From positions 86,003,548 to 86,067,547 of the forward strand of contig CM061069.1 in assembly GCA_030762895.1 (NCBI GenBank): a DNA stretch of 64,000 nt. Direction: 5' to 3'. The notes beneath the pieces were generated by a model. The model made no database searches. It had not been told where the DNA came from and saw only the letters and a program-made list of their open reading frames with translations. Source of the stretch: Sophora flavescens (lineage: Eukaryota > Streptophyta > Magnoliopsida > Fabales > Fabaceae). Numbering within the stretch: the first letter of the stretch is position 1; each line of letters opens with the position of its first letter. Made by a program: the position numbers and the translations under genes. Below, one piece after another: positions 56,591-64,000 of this stretch.

Positions 56591-58017
56591 ACGGATTTAT
56601 GTTACCTTTGTCGGCCTTTCCCATTCCAAAACAGCCTCAACCTTCGTCGGATCCACAGCGATTCCTTCACGGGATATTACGTGCCCCAAGAATTGAACTT
56701 GATCCAACCAAAATTCACACTTCTCTGGTTTCGCATAGAGATGTTTCTCTCTCAGGATCTGAAGAATAATGCTAAGATGCTCAACATGAGTCTGTCCGGA
56801 GAATATATCAGAATGTCATCAATGAAGATGACTACAAACTGATCCAAAAAGGGACGAAAGATCCTATTCATATAGTCCATGAATATAGCAGGTGCATTCG
56901 TCACTCCAAACGGCATCACCAAATACTCATAATGCCCATAGCGTGTTCGAAACGCTGTCTTAGGAACATCTTCTGCTTTTACTCGTATCTGGTGGTATCC
57001 TGACCGCAGATCTATCTTTGAAAACACTGTCGCGCCACGTAACTGATCCATAAGATCATCTATCCTTGGAAGAGGATATCTGTTTTTAATCATGACTTTG
57101 TTTAACCGACGAAAGTCCACACACAGCCTAGCAGTTCCATCTTTCTTCTTTACTAGCAGGACTGGAGCTCCCCACGGTGACACACTAGGTCGTATAAACT
57201 CTTTCCTCATCAGCTCCTCGAGTTGGTCCTTCAAGGTTTCTAACTCTGATGGCGACATGCGATATGGTGCCATGGATATTGGTCCAGTTCCTGGAGTCAG
57301 ATCAATCGCGAACTCGATCTCCCGAACATGTGGCAATCTAGGTACATCCTCAGGGAAAACCTCCGGAAACTCTCGAACGATAGGTACAGATTCCAAGTCA
57401 AACTCGCTCTCGACGTCCAAGGAAAACAGCAACATGTAACCTCGAGCTCCTTCTTTCAAAGAAGCTCTTACCTGACTAGCAGATAAAAATCCAGAAATCT
57501 CCTCCCTAAAGATTAAGGTTTTCTGAGCACAATCTATTAGGATATGGTTGAAAGATAACCAATCCATGCCTAAGATTACATCTAACTGTACTAAAGACAA
57601 AAAGATCAAGTCTACTAGGAAATGTCTATTCTGAACGATGATAGGACAGTTTAAGCAAACAGAATTAACAATCGCAGGTTCAACAGTTGGGGTAGAAACA
57701 ATTAGATTATATGGCAAGGAAGAAACAGGCAAGTTTAGAATTTTCACACGATCCATCAAAATAAAAGAATGAGTTGCGCCTGAATCGAAAAGTACAGACA
57801 AAAGATTACCAGCAATGTCGCACTTACCTTGCATAAGATCATCGGAGTTCGATGCCTCATCACCACTCATTGTATACACTCTTCCCTTAACGGCTGACTT
57901 GTTTATTCTGGCATGGTTGACAGAATGCTCCCTCTTCGGTGCACGACACTCCTTTGCCAAGTGTCCCACACGATCACAGTTGTTACACTTGTAATCCTTC
58001 TTCGGGCAAGCATTCAC
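56591..58017 (-). pseudogene. Element D: protease and reverse transcriptase, 421-codon open frame
   Basis: The longest open frame in D (58017 to 56752). It begins in the second zinc knuckle (CNNCDRVGHLAKEC), then gives the protease with an intact LFDSGATHSF motif near 57770-57797 and DVILGMDWLS, and RT: FIRPSVSPWGAPVLLVKKKD, ARLCVDFRRLNKVMIKNRYP, FSKIDLRSGYHQIRV, AFRTRYGHYEYLVMPFGVTN and FIDDILIYS with the catalytic Asp pair near 56806-56826. A frameshift after IYS moves the rest (EHLSIILQILREKHLYAKPE, GHVISREGIAVDP) to another frame, and a TAA lies at 56597-56599 in the linker to RNase H. Confidence 0.92.
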
Positions 58018-58935
58018 CAGGTGGCTCGGATCTCTACACTTGAAACATCTCCTTTCTTGGCCTTGATCGTTGTTTCTCTGGCCTCCACTTCCTGTCCCCG
58101 AAACACTGGGAGGAGCTTGTTGTTTCTGGTTGTAGTTAGATGCCTGGTGATACGGCTTCCTCTGGTTCTACTTCCATTTTGAATTCTGGCCTTGATTCTG
58201 GCTCTTAGGACGAACAGGTCCTCCTGCGCTTCCCTTGTTATCCATACCTCTTTGCATCATCTCAATTTTCCGGCACTTCTCCACTAGTGCTTGGAAGTTC
58301 CTGATCTCCAACGGCAATACCGATTCTTTAATCTCGAAGCGCAGATCGGCTTCAAACTACTCACACTTCCATTCCTCACTGGGATTGTCTTGAAAGAAAC
58401 AGAAATACTTGGCAAGGGATTCAAACCTCACCGCATACTCCCCTACTGTCAGGTCCCGCTGACTCAGCCTCATAAACTCCTGCTCCTTCTCTTTCCTGGC
58501 ACTCTAAGGAAAGTATTTGTCTAGAAACTTGCCACGAAATACTCCCCAGGTGATCACCTGGTGCTCAGCCTCCAACAACTGCCTGGTGCCTTTCCACCAG
58601 TACTCAGCATCTCCTACTAGCTGGAAGATGGAATAGGGTACCTTAGATTCCTCTGGAGTGTGTACCAGATCGAAGATCTTCTCCAGCTCCTAAATCCAAA
58701 GATCAGCCCTTATTGGATCCACGTCTCCATCAAACTGCAATGGATTCTAACATCGGAAAGCCTCCAGATGCCTTCCCTCTGCAGCTTGTTCTGCCCTCTG
58801 TTGCTCCTGTTGGTTCTGGGCAGCAGCATTAGCTGTCTGAAGAGCTATGGCAGCAGCCACGTTAGCCAGCGCTTGGGCAGCAAAATCCATTCCTCCGTAG
58901 CATTGTCCACGTCCACGAGCACTTCTCTGGTTCAT
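58018..58935 (-). pseudogene. Element D: gag with five in-frame TAG stops
   Basis: Minus strand from ATG 58935: MNQRSARGRGQCYGGMDF, AAQALANVAAAIALQTANAA, then FDGDVDPIRADLW, ELEKIFDLVHTPEESKV, YWWKGTRQLLEAEHQVITW, LDKYFP, KEKEQEFMRL, GEYAVRFESLAKYF, LRFEIKESVLPLEI, ALVEKCRKIEMM and the first zinc knuckle CFKCRDPSHLVNAC. No frameshift was seen but five TAG codons interrupt the frame. At three of them element C has Gln codons. The start is chosen because it is preceded by the primer site and leader. Confidence 0.88.
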
Positions 58936-59100
58936 ACTGACCTATACCACACAATCAGTCAGATAACAGCCAGAAAAGGGATGTGAACCATGGGTTATCA
59001 CACCTTACCTCAAGGAAGTAATTCAAACAACATCCAAATAGAGAAAACACAACTTCAACACAACAGACCTACACCCAAACATTCCCGAAAAACTCGACTA

Positions 59101-59112
59101 GCTCTGATACCA
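59101..59112 (-). other. Element D primer-binding site (tRNA-iMet)
   Basis: TGGTATCAGAGC on the minus strand, five bases from the LTR end at 59118. Confidence 0.9.
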
Positions 59113-59117
59113 ACTAA

Positions 59118-62100
59118 TGCGACACCCTAAAACCCGGCATCACATGGTTACCCGTTTGCGGAAAAGAAACTTATTTAAAACGCTGGTCGTCTTCGGAAAA
59201 ATAAACTTTTATATAAGGTTACTGAAAAAGGGTACTTATTTTTTTATATAATAGTAAGAGGTAGTTAAGAAAAGTTGATGAACACTCAGAACATGAGAAT
59301 AAACATCATACATATAGATATAACTGTCCAACTTGGGATCTTAGGTTTGATTACAATACAGGCCTTGTCGAATTGGCCAACATGCACTAAAACAACTACT
59401 GAAGAAATAGGTAAAAAGATAACATCAAACTGGGAATAGGGAATCGGGTACACGACTCAAAAGATGGCTCTAAAAGCCTAGGGACTATCGGGACAACTCA
59501 AAAAGCCAACAAACGATCTACCCATGCCTCCTGCATGCAGAGTGACCACAGACACTACCCTCGTGCATAGTCCAATTCCCCGCCGACCCAGCGTGATCAA
59601 ATACCTCGCTCCTCGAGCTCGTCAGTGCCAAGGGAACGTCCGGATCCATCTAAGAGCACGCGCTATCCCGATACAAGAAGAAAAGAACAGAACATACAGT
59701 TGTGCAAGAGTGAGATACCGTCATAAGATATATCCCACAACAACCATATACATGATACATACATCACAGAATCATATAAGCAGTTAAATCAAGCATATAC
59801 ATAGCATAACAGTGTTATATCAAACGGTCTCAAACCCGCACAGTCAACCTTTGAAAATATGCATGGCACTTCAATATCAGGCTCTAACTTAATCTCATGA
59901 GATATCAACACCGTTTTCCACTGTAGAAGAATTAGAGTTGGTCAATCTCTAGCCTACCGGGCAGTTGACTCCATACCCTCATGCATTTAAGGTCTCAGGA
60001 CGAACAACGTCACTTGTGCCTCTGAACTTGGTTTACATGGACAGACTCCCAGATACCACCTTGTATCTGATATATAAGAAAGCATGTCTGCTTGGGGAAA
60101 TGCACATGAGAAAATATTTTATTTAAAAGGTTTTCTTTGTGTTCATTCTTTTTCATTGTCGCAGCTCAAAGCTATCGACTTAATCATCATTTCCCCATCA
60201 CTTGACAACTTAGAAGCATAGGACACATAGTCCGAATGCTCAATCACAACGCCCAAGACCGATGCCGCAGTCAAGGATTGTGGTCGTAGAAAACAACATT
60301 CACCTTTAACAATGTTCATCACAACGTGGTTAGGACACACAGTCCACAACAACGTGATTAGGACACACAGTCCACCACAATGAAATCAGAACGCACTGTC
60401 CTCAATTTCGAGAATTGGACCCTCAGTCCAGAAACATCATGAATAAGACTCATGGCCCCGAATTAACACTGATCCAAGATCACTTGCATATAACTGAATA
60501 CTAGAGGAGACGTCTCGCGTACTAGATTCTCTTTCTTAAGTACTTATTTTTCGTTCAGTGAAAAACAAATTCAAAACCGAATCCTCAATAACCTATCCAG
60601 GCTATCGGAAAGTTTCTAAAACATTTAGGAGAAAACATTTTCCTTGAAAATCTTTTGTAAAGCATCTTTGAAATACTTTTATCTTTGAAAATCCCCAATA
60701 GGATATTGGCAAATAATCTTGAAAGTTTTCAGTTGAAGACACATAGTTCGAAAAGGATTTTTCTCTTGTATAACAATAGTTCATCAAAACCATTTCAACA
60801 TTTAAAACAAGTACTTTCAGTTAATGATATTTTGGAAAAGAACACCAATCCCTTCATCTTCAAAGCCTATTAAGGTTTTTAATCCTTATAACAGCTGAGC
60901 ACAGGCATAAGTCTGGCTTACCAAACTCTCAACCAACAACAGTATATATTATCAGTTCAATGCTAATATCACAGTTGAAAACAATTCATCACAGATATGC
61001 ATTATAACATTTAGAACAAGTACGGTTCAGCATAAGATAATAGCATAACAGTTCATGTACATTAGATAACCAAGTAAGCTCAATCAACATATAAATATCC
61101 AGCTAAACACATACATACATGCATACAGTTATTGAATATCTTTAGGAAATCCCCTCTTACCTTCCGTGAAGGTAAGGAGATTAGAGGCTTGGAGAGGTAA
61201 ACCACGAACGTCCTTGTTTCCTCCGCGATGAAAGTCTAAGGTTATGAACACAAAATCACAAGTTAAAATCAAACAAGAACACTAAACCACAAGGTATAGG
61301 TTCGGCCAAGGCTAGTTCTTAGGGTTAGAGATTCCCGAAAATTATACAACTCATGGATTTATGATCCTTAAGTGTTAGGAGTTCATAAACAATGATCTTT
61401 TAACAAAGTTGAATTAAAAATCCCACTAAGTACTTGACTTAGGGTTTCGGCCAAGCATAGATAAATAGGCTAGGAATTTCTAAACTTTCCAATCTCTTTA
61501 GGTTAGCATCCATACATAGTAAGGAGCTTGAAACCATGATCATTTTGGAAAATGGAAAAATCAAATGTCTTAGAACATGAACTCTTAGGTTCGGCCTTAA
61601 CAAGTTTGTGAGGTTAGAGATCTTTAAATCATCCAATCTTTTGGACATAGAATCCTTTAACATAAAGTAGCTTTAATCCATAATCATCTTGGAAAACAAA
61701 ATAAAATAACACATCCTAGGTCAAATGTTACATTCGACCATCATAGGAAAATAAAGCAAGAAAATATTTTAACTTTCCAATCACTTAGACATAGCATCCT
61801 TTAACACACGGAGCTTTTTAGTCCATGATCACTTTAGAAAACAAAACTCAACATCTTTGCCATAACCATTGAAGGTTTCGGCCTTAACAAGAAATAGGGG
61901 TTAGATATCTTCAAACTTTCCAATATCTTGGACCTAGCATCCTCCTATATCAAGGAGTCTTAATCCATGATCATGTTGGAAAAACAAAACTTAAACACCA
62001 TTGCTTTAAAACTCATTGGTTTTGATCTTTACATAAAAATAGATTAAAAGTCTTTAAACTTTCCAATCACTTAGACATAGAATCCTTTAACATAAAGGAG

Positions 62101-63357
62101 ATTTGGTCCATGATCATTTTGGAAAACAAATCTTTAAACTTTCCAATCACTTAGACATAGCATCCTTTAACATAAAGGAGCCTTGGTCCATGATCATTTT
62201 GGAAAACAAATCTTTAAACTTTCCAATCACTTAGACATAACATCCTTTAAAATAAAGGAGCCTTGTTCCATGATCATTTTGGAAATGAAATCATAAATAC
62301 AAACTCATACTTGTAAAAGTTGAAACAAGATCCATCTAATCCATATACATGGTTTTGGCCTCCTTAGAAAGAACAGGTTAGGAAACTTTGTTTTACACAA
62401 CCTTTTAGTATGTTGTAGTAGGAGTAAATACAAGAATATAGAAAGTGGTTTCAACTCAAAAGGATTTTTCTACCATTTTTAAGATATTTTAGAAGTTTGA
62501 AAGCTTAAAGGAAACTTAAAGCAAAACTATGAACATAAAGACAATAACTTGAAAAATAAACAAGATAGGATCATTACCCTCAACAATATGAAGAACTGTG
62601 ATGAAGAATTTAAAGTAAAAAGCTTGATAAAAATGTAAACTTTGTAAGAAAGAAGAAGAAGAAGAAGAAAGGTAGTAAAGTGAAAATGTGAGAAAATGGA
62701 GGAAAGTGATGAATGGTGGAAATGAAGGGTATTTATAAAGTAAGAGGGATGGGGTTACGATTTTGAGAGGGAGAAGAAGAAAGAAGAGAAGAAAGAAGAA
62801 GAAAGAATGTTGGTTGCTTGTAGAGAGGATAAGGAGTTAAGGTGATGTGATGTGATGTGATGTAATTGGAGAGAGAAAGATGAAAAAGTAAGATTTTGAA
62901 ATAAAGTTAAGAATCACTTTTTCTTAGATGTGTCATAGACTTCACATCAAGTCACTCCATGTCACTTAATCTTCTTGATACTCTGCTCCATTGCATATCA
63001 GATGACTTCCCCGATCGTATTTCCAGATGATTTCGCCCGGGAAATCCCTAAGATTTGGCCCCGAACAAGATTTTTCAAAAAATTCCAAATCCACACAAAA
63101 CATCATAAAAACACTAACCGTCTCGTTCACGAATTAAAATTTTGTCTCTAGCTCAGTAAACCTGTAGTGGCAGTGAGAACCCAGACCGGTTTTCGTCTGA
63201 ATTTTCGATAAAAAATTTTACTATGACTTCATACGGTAAAACAAGACAAGAAAATGATTTTATTTTAAATAAAATCATCCTCTGGATTTTATCAAAAATA
63301 AATATATTAAAGCATGTATTTACCGATAAAGAAGCATATGAAAAATAGGGTGTTACA
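59118..63357 (-). mobile_element. Element D: 5' LTR (4,240 bp, minus strand)
   Basis: Minus strand: TGTAACACCCTATTTTTC at 63357 to GGGTGTCGCA at 59118. Not interrupted, so it shows the full LTR. In sampled stretches it differs from the 3' LTR by about two bases per hundred, which suggests a fairly recent insertion. It contains the ~80-140 bp repeats (61480-62290), two copies of the GGACACACAGTCCAC unit (60319-60376) and GAAGAA-rich sequence at 62640-62810, the C/T-rich stretch of the minus-strand leader. Confidence 0.9.
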
Positions 63358-64000
63358 CCATGGTTTTCAAAAAGCGTTAATTATCTCTTTGTATGTACTG
63401 TTTAAAATGGTATCATATTAATTGTATATGTTGTTTTGTATGTTTTAGGTGCATATAGTTGTCATAATTATCCATATATTGGTATCTTACCCTTGCATTT
63501 TCCTTAATGTATATATGTATGTATCCTGTTATGTTGAGACTAGATGGACCCATCCCTGCCTTTCGTGCACTCCCGGGAGCGGGCGATCATGTTTGAGGAT
63601 GCCGACAACCCTGGGGCTTGGGTGATTCATCCGGAGAATCACACGGCCGAGTACACTGGCCCGGTTTGCATTATAGAAGGTACACAGGAGGGAGGTCTAG
63701 AGAAGAGGATTTGTACCGTGGAGACCATCCAGATATCACTTCCGCCAATCTGGTTTTATGTACAGCATTTAGCTGAGCAGGGACAGCTAGTGTTGGATCC
63801 ACCACCTCTGAATGTGGCGCCAGATTCACCCATAGAGGAGGACCCTGAGGAATTCATGGAGGAGGAACCTCAGTACCATCCTATGAGCAATGATGATGAT
63901 GATGATTCACCTGGCGAGGGAGCCGGAGTCGAAGTATCCTCTTCTGATACTTCCTCTAGAAATGAGGGAGACTTCCGTGGTTTCCACTAGAAATGAGGGT
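63358..64000 (+). mobile_element. Element C: 3' LTR, part 2, runs off the window
   Basis: Starts with the repeated CCATG and continues as in element A from about 2979 (GGTTTTCAAAAAGCG). The LTR end and its flanking duplication lie beyond the window, so the expected CTTTG partner of 18588-18592 cannot be checked. Confidence 0.9.
63544..63990 (+). CDS. LTR-resident ORF, intact copy (148 aa), element C 3' LTR
   Basis: The only fully open copy: MDPSLPFVHSRERAIMFEDA to DTSSRNEGDFRGFH, stop at 63988-63990. Residues 1-80 form a compact, aromatic-containing part (AWVIHPENHTAEYTGPVCII, QISLPPIWFYVQHLAEQG); residues 81-148 are a low-complexity acidic tail (PIEEDPEEFMEEEPQYHP, DDDDDSPGEG, VSSSDTSS). 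No signal peptide or membrane segment. A TATATATG stretch lies about 30 bp upstream of the ATG, so a leader would be very short. I do not recognise the family. The last residues differ from the other copies because GGTCTCCCGAGTGG is missing before the stop. Confidence 0.45.
   Translation: MDPSLPFVHSRERAIMFEDADNPGAWVIHPENHTAEYTGPVCIIEGTQEGGLEKRICTVETIQISLPPIWFYVQHLAEQGQLVLDPPPLNVAPDSPIEEDPEEFMEEEPQYHPMSNDDDDDSPGEGAGVEVSSSDTSSRNEGDFRGFH

Overview
This window reads as nuclear DNA of a flowering plant with a large, repeat-rich genome. The evidence is several Ty3/Gypsy elements primed by initiator tRNA-Met, a Cassandra-type LTR carrying a 5S rRNA-like domain, an L1-like plant LINE with DUF4283 plus zinc-knuckle ORF1, and broken copies of plant HMG-CoA synthase. 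A eudicot is most likely; a legume is only an impression. I found no gene that looks intact and functional for the host. Element names used below (A to G, S1 to S3) are local labels.

Layout. 1-3983: 3' end of Gypsy element A (last part of pol and a 3.7 kb LTR). 3984-6056: an old LTR fragment, AT-rich DNA, a tRNA-derived SINE-like unit and a short unrecognised ORF. 6057-6463: solo Cassandra-like LTR. 6751-9222: a large inverted repeat (arms 1.28 and 1.14 kb, about 48 bp loop), each arm carrying the start of an HMG-CoA synthase gene with its ATG. 9225-9800: remnant of a Di19-like zinc-finger gene with one visible intron. About 10850-13473: 5' LTR, primer-binding site and gag start of Gypsy element E, fused to a LINE ORF1 fragment (to 14127). 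14128-18592: element F (minus strand), a non-autonomous LTR element. From 18593 to the end: a nest of insertions.

The nest. An LTR of type G starts at 18593 and is split by a 6 kb LINE (19499-26749, 11 bp target duplication), which is itself split by solo LTR S1 (21638-22888, duplication GAGCT). At about 27540 the G-type sequence joins the LTR of Gypsy element C (plus strand). That LTR is split by element B (29765-39863, minus strand, duplication TCGAC). The C internal region (40625-46628) carries gag, protease, RT, RNase H and integrase, all broken, and solo LTR S2 (44985-46305, duplication CCTTG) sits in its integrase. The C 3' LTR starts at 46629 and is split by element D (49747-63357, minus strand, duplication CCATG), whose 3' LTR holds a third relative, S3. 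The C 3' LTR resumes at 63358 and runs off the window.

The most unusual points are: the foldback HMG-CoA synthase locus, which could give hairpin RNA; a 148-residue reading frame inside the A/C-type LTR, preserved in three copies; arrays of paired GC-rich motifs in the S-type LTRs; one TAA stop at the same RT/RNase H linker codon in elements C and D; and sequence modules shared by otherwise different LTRs.
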